From assembly GCF_014303735.1 (NCBI RefSeq), contig NZ_CP060296.1:4237501-4301500 (forward strand): a stretch of DNA of 64,000 nt, read 5' to 3'. The first letter of the stretch is position 1. The number at the start of each line of letters is the position of its first letter. Below are positions 26,396-35,308 of the stretch, piece after piece. A program made the translations under genes and the position numbers. A model generated the notes under the pieces. It was given only the letters and a program-made list of their open reading frames with translations. It searched no databases and was not told the DNA's origin. This DNA is from Variovorax sp. PAMC28562. GTDB lineage: Bacteria > Pseudomonadota > Gammaproteobacteria > Burkholderiales > Burkholderiaceae_C.

Positions 26396-27742
26396 TCAAG
26401 CAGCCTTGAACTCGTTCCACCTTTGCACCATGTACTGGTTCTCGTCCATCACCGTGTTCCAGCAAGCGATGTTCGAGAAGCGCTGTGCCAGCGAGCCACC
26501 GTCACGCACCGTGTTGATCGCGCCAATCGGCTGGCCGTGGTCGCTCTTGATGACTTCGGCCGCGGGCTTGCCCATGTACCAGTAGTCGAACTCGGCCGGC
26601 GTCATCTGCGACTTGGCGGTGCGCGGCACCGGGCTGTAGTAACCGTGACGTGCGACGTACGCACCTTGCCATCCCGAGTAGTACCAGTTCAGGTACTCAT
26701 AGGCAGCTTCGAGCTTCTTGCCGCTCAGGTGCTTCATCAGGCTCATGCCGTTGCACCAGCCGCGATACCCTTCCTTGCCGTTCGGCTTGATCGCCATCGG
26801 CGCGTAGACACAGGGGATGCCCTTCTCCAGCACGGCGGTGACGGCCGGCGACCACATCGACTGAATGAACACCTCTCCGCTGGCCATCAGTTCGACCGAC
26901 TGCTCGAAGGTGCTCCACGAAGCGCGGAAGTGACCCTTCTTCTTCAGGTCGATCAGCGCATTGATCGTGATGTCGATTTCCTTCTTGGTCATGTTCCCCT
27001 TGTTGCCATAGACCAGGTCACCGCGCGACTCCAATGCTTGCGCAGCGTCCATGATCCCGATGTTGGGAATGTCCAGAATGGCGGCGCGGCCGGCGAACTT
27101 GGGGTCGATCAGGTCTTTCCACTCGGTGACTTCGCGGCCGACCTTGTCGGGGCGATAACCGAGCGAATCTGCGTTGAACACCTGCGGCAGGAAGGTCAGA
27201 TATTGCTGCTGGCCTTCGACGATTTTCTTGGCCGCGGCGCTCTCGGTGTACATCACCTCGTAAGGCGAGATGCCCTGGCGCGAGATCTTGCGACCTTCAT
27301 ACACGCCGGTAGTGAAGATCGGCAGGATGCCGTCGAACTCCTTGATCTTCTTGGAGTCGATGCCCTGCAGCAGTTGCCGTTGCATCGCGACCTTGACCTG
27401 CCAGCCTTCCATGTCGGCAATATCGACGCTGTTGGGCTGCGTGACGAAGCGGGTGATGGAAGCCGACGTATCGAGGTTCTGCATCTCGATCTTGAAACCA
27501 AGGTCCTTCGAAGCCTGCTCGCCGATCTCGCGTTGCACCGCGTACGAAACGCCGATGTGGCGAAGCGTGATGCCCTGGAAGTCGCGCTTCATGATCTGCG
27601 GAAATCCGGCGATCGGCATGCCTGCCAACGCGGTACCGACAGCGGCGCCGGCTGCCGCTTTCAACATGCTGCGGCGGCTGGTGCCAGGCGCGATTGCAGT
27701 GGCAGTGACCGCAGTGGCGGGCTTGTTGATCTCGTCGGTCAT
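26396..27742 (-). CDS. Extracellular solute-binding protein, PotD type, Tat-exported
   Basis: 448 residues. The N-terminus has a twin-arginine signal, SRRSMLK (Arg23-Arg24) followed by AAAGAAVGTALAG. The mature part is a type II periplasmic binding protein (GITLRHIGVSY, VMYTESAAAKKIVEG, DYWYMGKPAAEVI). The mature region is longer than PotD (about 350). It is first gene of the importer operon running left to 22283. A degenerate TACGT/GCGCA element lies 63 bp before the start. The ligand is unknown; amines or amide-related compounds are inferred from the neighbourhood. Confidence 0.9.
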   Translation of the reverse strand: MTDEINKPATAVTATAIAPGTSRRSMLKAAAGAAVGTALAGMPIAGFPQIMKRDFQGITLRHIGVSYAVQREIGEQASKDLGFKIEMQNLDTSASITRFVTQPNSVDIADMEGWQVKVAMQRQLLQGIDSKKIKEFDGILPIFTTGVYEGRKISRQGISPYEVMYTESAAAKKIVEGQQQYLTFLPQVFNADSLGYRPDKVGREVTEWKDLIDPKFAGRAAILDIPNIGIMDAAQALESRGDLVYGNKGNMTKKEIDITINALIDLKKKGHFRASWSTFEQSVELMASGEVFIQSMWSPAVTAVLEKGIPCVYAPMAIKPNGKEGYRGWCNGMSLMKHLSGKKLEAAYEYLNWYYSGWQGAYVARHGYYSPVPRTAKSQMTPAEFDYWYMGKPAAEVIKSDHGQPIGAINTVRDGGSLAQRFSNIACWNTVMDENQYMVQRWNEFKAA

Positions 27743-27804
27743 GGTGTCACTCCAAAGGGGTTTGCGATGAAGACGAGTGTCGGGACTCGAGCGCGTTACT
27801 CAAA

Positions 27805-27820
27805 TACGTGGGATCGCGCA
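27805..27820. promoter_or_regulatory. Weaker TACGT-N6-half-site upstream of the PotD-type gene
   Basis: On the plus strand TACGT-N6-GCGCA: one perfect half and one degenerate half of the element found before amiE and urtA. In gene direction the good half continues ACGTATTTG, close to the ACGTATTCG flank of the other two. It is 63 bp from the start codon, nearly the same as the 66 bp at amiE. Confidence 0.4.
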
Positions 27821-27898
27821 TAAGTGCGTTTTGTGTTGATGACGGGGACGATCGCCAGACACGCCCGCGCAAACAGCTATTTGCACATACCGAACAAC

Positions 27899-28792
27899 TC
27901 AAACAAAAACGCGACTAAATAACGTCCCGTCCATCACCAGAGAAGCCGCAGCAGTCCGTGTCTCGACATTGAGCTTCTCGAAGACGTGCTGCAGATGCTT
28001 GTCCACCGTGCGCGGACTCATGCCAAGGATCTCGCCGACATCGCGATTGATCTTGCCGCACGCTACCCAGTAGAGAACTTCTGCTTCGCGACTGGTGAGT
28101 CCGCAAACACCGGTCAATGCTTCCGGCTCGGGCACGCTGGCGCGCTTGCGGACCAGCAACGTAATGCCGCTGCCGTCACTGGCCAGGCGCGACAGGCTCA
28201 GGCGACGGCCATCGACCACGACCGACAGCGGATCCGGCCCGCGCGCGTCGAGCCACGCCATCGCTACGGGCGGCAAGCGGCCTTCGCTAGACAGATAGCC
28301 GCGCAACCACTCGCGTGAGGCGGGTGATTGCCAGCGCATGCACCCGGTTGAATCGACCGACAACATCGCATGGCCCGCGGCATCGACAGCGTCGCGTGCG
28401 CTGGCCATCTGCCGCGCATTGCGCACGTGCGCGACGATGCGCACCAGCACCTCGGGCGGGTTGAGCGGCTTGGTGAGGTAGTCGACGCCACCGGCCTGGA
28501 AGCCTGCGAGGATGTGGCCGGTTTCGGTCAGGCCGGTCATAAAGACGACGGGGATGTGGGCCGTCAGTGGATCGGTCTTCAGGCGTCGGCAGGTCTCGAA
28601 ACCGTCGATGCCCGGCATCATCGCGTCGAGCAATATCAGGTCTGGCATCAGCAACGCCACCCGGTCGAGGGCGCTCTGGCCGTCGGTGGCAACGAGCACT
28701 CGGTAGCCGGCGGCGTCGAGTGCCTCGTGCAGCATCGCCAGGTTTTCAGGGGCGTCGTCGACGATCAGCACCACGCCGGGATCGCTCGTCAT
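27899..28792 (-). CDS. LuxR-type response regulator (partner of the 28789-32157 sensor)
   Basis: 297 residues from the ATG at 28792, overlapping the sensor stop by 4 bp (ATGA). The receiver spans residues 6-125 with Asp12/Asp13 and phospho-acceptor Asp56 (LILLDAMMP), Thr (MTGLTE) and Lys (LTKPLNPPE). A middle segment (about 135-215) resembles a small PAS-like domain. The LuxR helix-turn-helix is at the C-terminus (LTSREAEVLYWVACGKINRDVGEIL, recognition helix MSPRTVDKHLQHVFEKL). It is closely similar in layout to the regulator at 42512. Confidence 0.92.
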   Translation of the reverse strand: MTSDPGVVLIVDDAPENLAMLHEALDAAGYRVLVATDGQSALDRVALLMPDLILLDAMMPGIDGFETCRRLKTDPLTAHIPVVFMTGLTETGHILAGFQAGGVDYLTKPLNPPEVLVRIVAHVRNARQMASARDAVDAAGHAMLSVDSTGCMRWQSPASREWLRGYLSSEGRLPPVAMAWLDARGPDPLSVVVDGRRLSLSRLASDGSGITLLVRKRASVPEPEALTGVCGLTSREAEVLYWVACGKINRDVGEILGMSPRTVDKHLQHVFEKLNVETRTAAASLVMDGTLFSRVFV

Positions 28793-31700
28793 ACGCTGCC
28801 CTCTTCCAGCACGCGTGCGAAGCCTTGCAGGTCGAAGCGCTGCACGCAACCGCGCAGCACCTTGGTAACCGGCGCATAACGCGTGTCGAGCAGGTCGAGT
28901 TCTTCGAGCTTCTCGAGGATGCCGCGCACGTAGCCCATGTCGCCGAGCTGGCGCAGCACCAGCAGGCTGGCTTCGGGCAACATCGTTCGACTGCTGCCGG
29001 TCTCGACGTAGTCGACACCATCGTCCGGCGTCGCCCATACCAGGTCGAGCTTGGTGCGCACCCGCTCCAGCAAGTCGTCGATGCGAAAGGGCTTGATCAG
29101 AAAATCTTCGCGAGCTACGCCCACGTCGTTGCGCAAGTCGCAGTCGAAGGCGTTGGCCGACACGATGAGCACGGGCGCCATCGAGATGCGATTGGCACGC
29201 AGCAGGCGCGCCGTCTCCCAGCCGTCGATCTCGGGCATGTCGATGTCGAGCAGGATCAGGTCGGGCGCGAACTGGCTTGCGACTCGCAGTGCCTCGACAC
29301 CCGATGCGGCCTGCATCACGGTGAAGCCCAGCGGCTCGAGCACGTCGCTCAGCAGTTGCCGGTCGGCCGGCGCATCGTCGACCACCAGCACGCGCTTCGG
29401 CTCGCCTGCATAGCCGGTGATATGGCGCGGTGCCGGTGCATCGACCGGCATCTTCGGATGTGCGACCGAAGGCAGAAAGAGGCGCACCGAGAAGCACGAG
29501 CCAGTCCCGACGCGGCTGCTTGCTGTCAGCTCGCCCCCCATCAGGCTGGTCAGCAAACTGGAGATCGTCAATCCCAGACCGACGCCACCGGCCGCCGGAC
29601 TCGCGCTGTTGTCGGCGCGCTCGAAAGGCAGAAAGATGCGCTCCATGTCGTCGTCGGCGATGCCGGGACCGGAGTCTTCGACCTCGAAGGTCGCAATCTC
29701 CGTCGCATAGCGCACGCGGAAGATCACCTGCCCGCGCCCGGTGTACTTGACCGCGTTGGCGAGCAGGTTGATGAGCAGCTGCGCGAGTCGCTTGCGGTCG
29801 CCGCGCACCGCTGGTGGCAACGGATAGGTCGGCTGGTACGAAAACGCAATGCCCTTGTTGCGCGCCTCGAGCTGAAAGATGTCCGCGAGCTGCGTCAGGA
29901 AGTCGGCGAAATGGATCTCTTGCCGCACCAGCGTGAGCCGGCCGGTCTCGATGCGCGCGATGTCGAGCAAGCCATCGATGAGCGACACCACGTGGTCGCC
30001 GCTCTTGCGGATTACCTCCAGCGCGGCGCGGCGATTGGGCGGCAAGCTCAGGTCGCGCTCCAGGATTTGCGCGTAGCCCAGGATGCTGTTGAGCGGCGTG
30101 CGCAGCTCGTGGCTGATCGTGGTGATGAAACGGCTTTTGGCCTGGTTGGCCCGTTCGGCGACCTGGCGCGCGGCCTGCAGCGCCGCGTCGGTCACTTCAT
30201 GCGCGCTGATTTCTTCGCGAAGCAGCAGCGCCTGCCGGTTCGACTCGTCCTGCGCGACGCGCCGGCTGTCGGACGTCAGCAGCAACCAGCACGAGCCGAT
30301 GGCCACCACCAGCAAGACCAGCGCGCAGGCGATCTTGATGCGCATCAGGTGCCACAGTGCGGGCGAGCCCGGTGCCAGCTCGCGCAACACCTGCCCCTCC
30401 TGCGCCACGATAAAAGACAGAATGGCGCCGAGCACCAACGCGAGGCCGAGCAGGCATGCCAGGTAGTGCATGCGACGGCTGAGTGCGACCTTCAGCACCT
30501 TCGGCGCCCAGCGTGTGAAGGCTTCGGCGAACTGATGCCCCAGGCCAGTGCGCGGCTTGCACACATCCTTGCAGCGCGCATCGAGCGAGCAGCACAGCGA
30601 GCAGATGTTGCAGCCGTAGGCAGGGCAACTTGCCATGTCCTCGACCTCGTACGACTTCTGGCACACCCCGCAAGCCACCGAAGTGCCTTCAGCAAACGGC
30701 GCCGGTTGCCGCGCGATGTAGTAGTTGCCGCCGGTCATCCACGCGACCAGCGGCGCGCAGCAAAAGGCCACGCAAAAGCCGATGGCCGTGCTGAAGGCCT
30801 GCGCCGCCGGACCGAAAACGCCGACGAAGGCACTGAGCGCCAGCACTGTGCCGAGACCCATCGAGACGAAGCCGACCGGGTTGATGTCGTAGAGATAAGC
30901 GCGGCGGAATTCGATGCCGGGCGGGCTCAGCCCCAACGGCTTGTTGATGACCAAATCTGCCACCAGCGCGCCGATCCACGCCACCGCGAAGTTCGCATAG
31001 AAGCCGAGCATGCCTTCAAGCACGTCGAAGATGCCGACCTTGATCAACGCCACGCCGATCAGCACGTTGAACACCAGCCACACCAGCCGGCCCGGATGCG
31101 CATGCGTCAGCCGCGCGAAGAAATTCGACCACGCCAGCGAACCGGCATAGGCGTTGTTGACGTTGATCTTGATCTGCGAGACCGTGACGAACAGACAGGT
31201 CAACGCCAGGATCCATGTCGGGTCTCGCAGCACCTGCGCGAAGCCGACGAGGTACATCTGCGTTGGCTTGACCGCCTCGGATGGCGCCATGCCCTGGCGG
31301 ATGGCGAGGTAGGCCAGCACTGCACCGCCGAGCATCTTGGCGCCGCCGATCAGGATCCATCCCGGGCCGGCCGCCAGCACCGCAGTCCACCAGCGCCACG
31401 CCTGCCCGGCACGTGGCTTGGGCATGAAGCGCAGCGAGTCGACCTGCTGTCCGATCTGCGCGACCATCGACGCGACCACCGTACCCGCCGCGCCCAACAG
31501 CAGCCAGTCGAAGTGGCCGTCGTTGATGCCGTACGACGCATGCATCAGCCCCGTCAGATGGTCGGGCCAGCGAATGATCAAAAAGGCGTAGGGCAGCACC
31601 AGCAACACCAGCCACAGCGGCTGCGTCCAGGCCTGCAGCCTGCTGATCATGGTGATGCCGTACATCACCAGCGGTATCACCACCACCGAACAGATCAGAT

Positions 31701-32157
31701 AGCCCAGCCACAACGGAATGCCCAGCCCCAGCTCCAGCGCCGACGCCATGATCGACGCTTCCAGCGAGAAGAAGATGAAGGTGAACGATGCATACACCAG
31801 CGAGCTGAAGGTCGAGCCGAGGTAGCCGAAACCCGAACCGCGCGTCAGCAGGTCGATGTCGACCGAGTACCGCGCCGCGTAGATGCTGATCGGGATGCCC
31901 GTCAGAAAAATGAAGATGCCGACGAGCGCGATGGCCCAGAAGGCATTGAAGAAGCCATAGTCCAGCGCGATGGAGGCGCCGATGGCTTCGAGCGCCAAAA
32001 AAGAAGTGGCGCCCAGCGCGGTGTTCGCGACCCGGAATTCGCTCCACTTCCTGAAGCTTCGCGGCGTGTAGCGCAGCGCGTAGTCCTCGATGGTTTCGTC
32101 GGCGACCCAAGCGTTGTATTCGCGCCGGATCGGCACGATGCGCTGGATCGGTTCCAT
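28789..32157 (-). CDS. NCS1-permease / hybrid histidine kinase fusion (sensor 2)
   Basis: 1122 residues. Residues about 20-480 are a complete NCS1 (cytosine/purine/allantoin permease-like) domain with about 12 transmembrane helices (RGSGFGYLGSTFSSLVYASF, NAYAGSLAWSNFF). Residues 496-533 hold nine Cys (CGVC, CPAYGCNICSLCC, C-x3-C). Two more transmembrane helices follow (about 575-665), then a kinase core with His683 (ISHELRTPLN), N-box NLLANAVKYT, G boxes DSGPGIADDD and GVGLGLTIS. A receiver with Asp971 (LLDIDMPEIDG) and a short Hpt-like tail end it. It follows fmdB by 10 bp and is coupled to its LuxR regulator. Confidence 0.92.
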   Translation of the reverse strand: MEPIQRIVPIRREYNAWVADETIEDYALRYTPRSFRKWSEFRVANTALGATSFLALEAIGASIALDYGFFNAFWAIALVGIFIFLTGIPISIYAARYSVDIDLLTRGSGFGYLGSTFSSLVYASFTFIFFSLEASIMASALELGLGIPLWLGYLICSVVVIPLVMYGITMISRLQAWTQPLWLVLLVLPYAFLIIRWPDHLTGLMHASYGINDGHFDWLLLGAAGTVVASMVAQIGQQVDSLRFMPKPRAGQAWRWWTAVLAAGPGWILIGGAKMLGGAVLAYLAIRQGMAPSEAVKPTQMYLVGFAQVLRDPTWILALTCLFVTVSQIKINVNNAYAGSLAWSNFFARLTHAHPGRLVWLVFNVLIGVALIKVGIFDVLEGMLGFYANFAVAWIGALVADLVINKPLGLSPPGIEFRRAYLYDINPVGFVSMGLGTVLALSAFVGVFGPAAQAFSTAIGFCVAFCCAPLVAWMTGGNYYIARQPAPFAEGTSVACGVCQKSYEVEDMASCPAYGCNICSLCCSLDARCKDVCKPRTGLGHQFAEAFTRWAPKVLKVALSRRMHYLACLLGLALVLGAILSFIVAQEGQVLRELAPGSPALWHLMRIKIACALVLLVVAIGSCWLLLTSDSRRVAQDESNRQALLLREEISAHEVTDAALQAARQVAERANQAKSRFITTISHELRTPLNSILGYAQILERDLSLPPNRRAALEVIRKSGDHVVSLIDGLLDIARIETGRLTLVRQEIHFADFLTQLADIFQLEARNKGIAFSYQPTYPLPPAVRGDRKRLAQLLINLLANAVKYTGRGQVIFRVRYATEIATFEVEDSGPGIADDDMERIFLPFERADNSASPAAGGVGLGLTISSLLTSLMGGELTASSRVGTGSCFSVRLFLPSVAHPKMPVDAPAPRHITGYAGEPKRVLVVDDAPADRQLLSDVLEPLGFTVMQAASGVEALRVASQFAPDLILLDIDMPEIDGWETARLLRANRISMAPVLIVSANAFDCDLRNDVGVAREDFLIKPFRIDDLLERVRTKLDLVWATPDDGVDYVETGSSRTMLPEASLLVLRQLGDMGYVRGILEKLEELDLLDTRYAPVTKVLRGCVQRFDLQGFARVLEEGSV

Positions 32158-32167
32158 CGGGACGACG

Positions 32168-32512
32168 TCAGTGGCTGATCATCCACGGCCGCCGCCCCGG
32201 CGCACTTTTGGCCCCGTTGGGTGCCGTCACCGTCGCACCACGCTTGCCGGCCGTACTGCAGCAGCCGCAACCCGACGGGTGCTTGAGCCGAGCATAGTCA
32301 CCAGAGCGCTTGGGCTCGTGCGCAGCGCGTTCGTTGACGGCAATGGCACGGCGCGTGCCGTCAGACATCAATGAAAGTCGTGGCGCGCCGGACAGCACCC
32401 GCGGCGATGCGCCGGCGCAGTCCGGACACGCGGCCGGCAGGTCTCGCTGGCTCACGCTGCGGAGGGCGTCGAACCCCCCGCAACCGCCGCATTCGTAGTC
32501 GTAGGTGGGCAT
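32168..32512 (-). CDS. fmdB: FmdB-type zinc-ribbon protein
   Basis: 114 residues. It opens with the FmdB signature PTYDYECGGCGGFDA; Cys8, Cys11, Cys29 and Cys32 form a zinc ribbon. The C-terminal half is basic and of low complexity with a second Cys cluster (GCGCC). FmdB was described next to formamidase in Methylophilus as a possible regulator; its actual role is unproven. It lies 20 bp after fmdA and 10 bp before the sensor gene. Confidence 0.88.
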   Translation of the reverse strand: MPTYDYECGGCGGFDALRSVSQRDLPAACPDCAGASPRVLSGAPRLSLMSDGTRRAIAVNERAAHEPKRSGDYARLKHPSGCGCCSTAGKRGATVTAPNGAKSAPGRRPWMISH

Positions 32513-32532
32513 GCGCGATCACTCCGTCGATG

Positions 32533-33759
32533 TCAAATAATGTCGTGCGACAACGGCATGTTGATGCTGCCGTCGATGAACTTCGTCGGCCCGTTGGCGT
32601 TAGGGTTGATGTCGAAGTCGAAGATCTCGGTCGGCAGCCAGAGCGTCGCGCACGAGTTGGGCACGTCGACGACTCCGCTGATGTGGCCCTGCACCGGCGC
32701 CGTGCCGAGGATCGAATAGGCCTGCGCCCCGGAATAGCCGAACTTCTTCAAATACTCGATGGCGTTCAGGCAGGCCTGGCGGTACGCGACGTTGACGTCG
32801 AGGTAGTACTGCTTGCCGGACTCGTCGACAGAGATGCCTTCGAAGATCAGGTAGTCCTTGTAGTTGGGCGTCATCACGCTCGGCTTGAAGATCGGGTTCT
32901 TGATGCCGTACTTGGCCATGCCGCCCTTGATGAGCGTGACCTTCATGTGCACCCAACCCGCCATTTCGATGGCGCCGCAGAAGGTGATTTCGCCGTCGCC
33001 CTGGCTGAAGTGCAGGTCGCCGACCGACAGGCCTGCGCCGTCGACATACACCGGGAAGAACACCTTGGAGCCGCGCGACAGATCCTTGATGTCGCAGTTG
33101 CCGCCGTGCTCGCGTGGCGGCACGGTGCGTGCGCCTTCTGCCGCCGCCTTGGCCTTGGCTTCACCCGTCAGGCGGCCCATGTGTGCGGTGCCGGCCGAAG
33201 GCGGGTTGGCGAGGCCGCCGGTCGGATTGGTGTCGATGAGTTGCTGCTCGCGTGTGTTCCACATGTCGAGCATCGACTTGTCCGGCAGGCAACCGATCAG
33301 GCCGGGGTGGATCAGGCCGGCGAAGTTGACGCCCGGGATGTGGCGCGAGCTGGTGAACATGCCCTTGAAGTCCCAGATCGATTTCTGCGCCTCAGGGAAG
33401 TGCTCGGTCAGAAAGCCGCCGCCGTTCTTCTTCGAGAAGAAACCGTTGAAGCCCCACAACGAATCTTGCTTGGCGCCGATGTCGAGCAGGTCGACCACCA
33501 GCAAATCGCCGGGCTCGGCACCCTTCACTCCCACCGGACCCGACAGGTAATGCACCGTCGTCAGGTCGATGTCGCGCACGTCGTCGGCGCTGTCGTTGTT
33601 CTTGATGAAGCCGCCGGTCCAATCGAAGGTCTCCAGAATGAAGTCGTCGCCGGGATTCACCCAGCAGGCCATCGGAATGTCCGGGTGCCAGCGGTTGTGA
33701 ATGTTCTCGTTCTCGGTGGGCGACTTCGTCAGGTCGACCTTGATCAGCGTGTCTGTCAT
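32533..33759 (-). CDS. fmdA: Formamidase
   Basis: 408 residues, the length expected for the FmdA_AmdA acetamidase/formamidase family. Family regions seen: NIHNRWHPDIPMACWVNPGD (N-terminal), TVHYLSGPVGVKGAEPGDLLVVD, HEGD-type core equivalents with FSQGDGEITFCGAIEM, and the C-terminal DVPNSCATLWLPTEIFDFDI. It is a cytoplasmic metal-dependent enzyme that hydrolyses formamide to formate and ammonia. It follows the urtABCDE importer in the same direction, 22 bp after urtE. Confidence 0.95.
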   Translation of the reverse strand: MTDTLIKVDLTKSPTENENIHNRWHPDIPMACWVNPGDDFILETFDWTGGFIKNNDSADDVRDIDLTTVHYLSGPVGVKGAEPGDLLVVDLLDIGAKQDSLWGFNGFFSKKNGGGFLTEHFPEAQKSIWDFKGMFTSSRHIPGVNFAGLIHPGLIGCLPDKSMLDMWNTREQQLIDTNPTGGLANPPSAGTAHMGRLTGEAKAKAAAEGARTVPPREHGGNCDIKDLSRGSKVFFPVYVDGAGLSVGDLHFSQGDGEITFCGAIEMAGWVHMKVTLIKGGMAKYGIKNPIFKPSVMTPNYKDYLIFEGISVDESGKQYYLDVNVAYRQACLNAIEYLKKFGYSGAQAYSILGTAPVQGHISGVVDVPNSCATLWLPTEIFDFDINPNANGPTKFIDGSINMPLSHDII

Positions 33760-33781
33760 ATCTATGGCTCCAGGGTTATGG

Positions 33782-34483
33782 TCAAACGGAAAGGTATGCC
33801 TTGATGTGGTTCACATCGGTCTTGTCGCGCGCGGTCTCGTGCACGAAGATGCCGCCCTCGATCACGAAGAGCCGGTCGGCCACGTCCATCGCAAAGCTGA
33901 GCACCTGCTCCGACACGATGATGGTGATGCCGCGCATCTTTCGGATCTCGTTGAGTGCCTTGGCGATGTCCTTGATGATCGATGGCTGGATGCCTTCGGT
34001 CGGTTCGTCAAGCAGCAGCACCTTGGGGTCTGTCACCAGTGCGCGCGCAATGGCGAGCTGTTGCTGTTGACCGCCGGAGAGGTTGCCTCCCTTGCGCCGC
34101 TTCATGTCCCACAACACCGGAAACAGCGCGTAGATTTCTTCGGGGATGCGGCGCGTCTTCGAGTTCTCGAGGCCGGTCTGGATGTTCTCTTCGACGGTCA
34201 GCGTCGGAAAGATCATGCGGCCCTGCGGCACATAGGCGATGCCCTTGGCGACGCGCACATAACTTTCGTCGCGCGACACTTCCTGGTCCGCCACTTTGAT
34301 GCTGCCGCTCTTGATCGGCAGTACGCCCATCAAGCTCTTGAAGAGCGTCGTCTTGCCCATGCCGTTGCGGCCCATGATGGCGACCGTTTCGTTGGCGTAG
34401 CCCTCGAAGCTGATGCCGTGAAGTGCTTCGCTCTGGCCGTACGCGACGTGCAGGTCTTCTACCTTCAGCATGACGTTGCTCAT
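33782..34483 (-). CDS. urtE: Urea/short-chain amide ABC transporter ATP-binding subunit
   Basis: 233 residues, a LivF-like ATPase. Walker A GRNGMGKT, Q-loop YVPQGRMIFPTLTVEENI, signature LSGGQQQQLAIARAL and Walker B LLLDEPTEGIQPSI; the TEGIQPSI ending is typical for UrtE. It pairs with UrtD to energise import through UrtBC. Fifth gene of the importer set, followed by fmdA. Confidence 0.93.
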   Translation of the reverse strand: MSNVMLKVEDLHVAYGQSEALHGISFEGYANETVAIMGRNGMGKTTLFKSLMGVLPIKSGSIKVADQEVSRDESYVRVAKGIAYVPQGRMIFPTLTVEENIQTGLENSKTRRIPEEIYALFPVLWDMKRRKGGNLSGGQQQQLAIARALVTDPKVLLLDEPTEGIQPSIIKDIAKALNEIRKMRGITIIVSEQVLSFAMDVADRLFVIEGGIFVHETARDKTDVNHIKAYLSV

Positions 34484-34544
34484 CTTTGCTTCTCCAATGC
34501 TGCGGTGAGTTGGGGGGAACGTTGCGGGATGCTGGCAAACCTCA

Positions 34545-35288
<744 letters not shown>

Positions 35289-35308
35289 GGGGTGCTCGTG
35301 GAACGGGT

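Noticed and set aside
28567..32178. A 1203-codon plus-strand frame opposite sensor 2, and an 1136-codon minus-strand frame opposite sensor 1
   Set aside because: Both are antisense shadows made long by high third-position GC. They are Arg/His/Gln-rich with no domain, whereas the other strand encodes clear permease and kinase domains.
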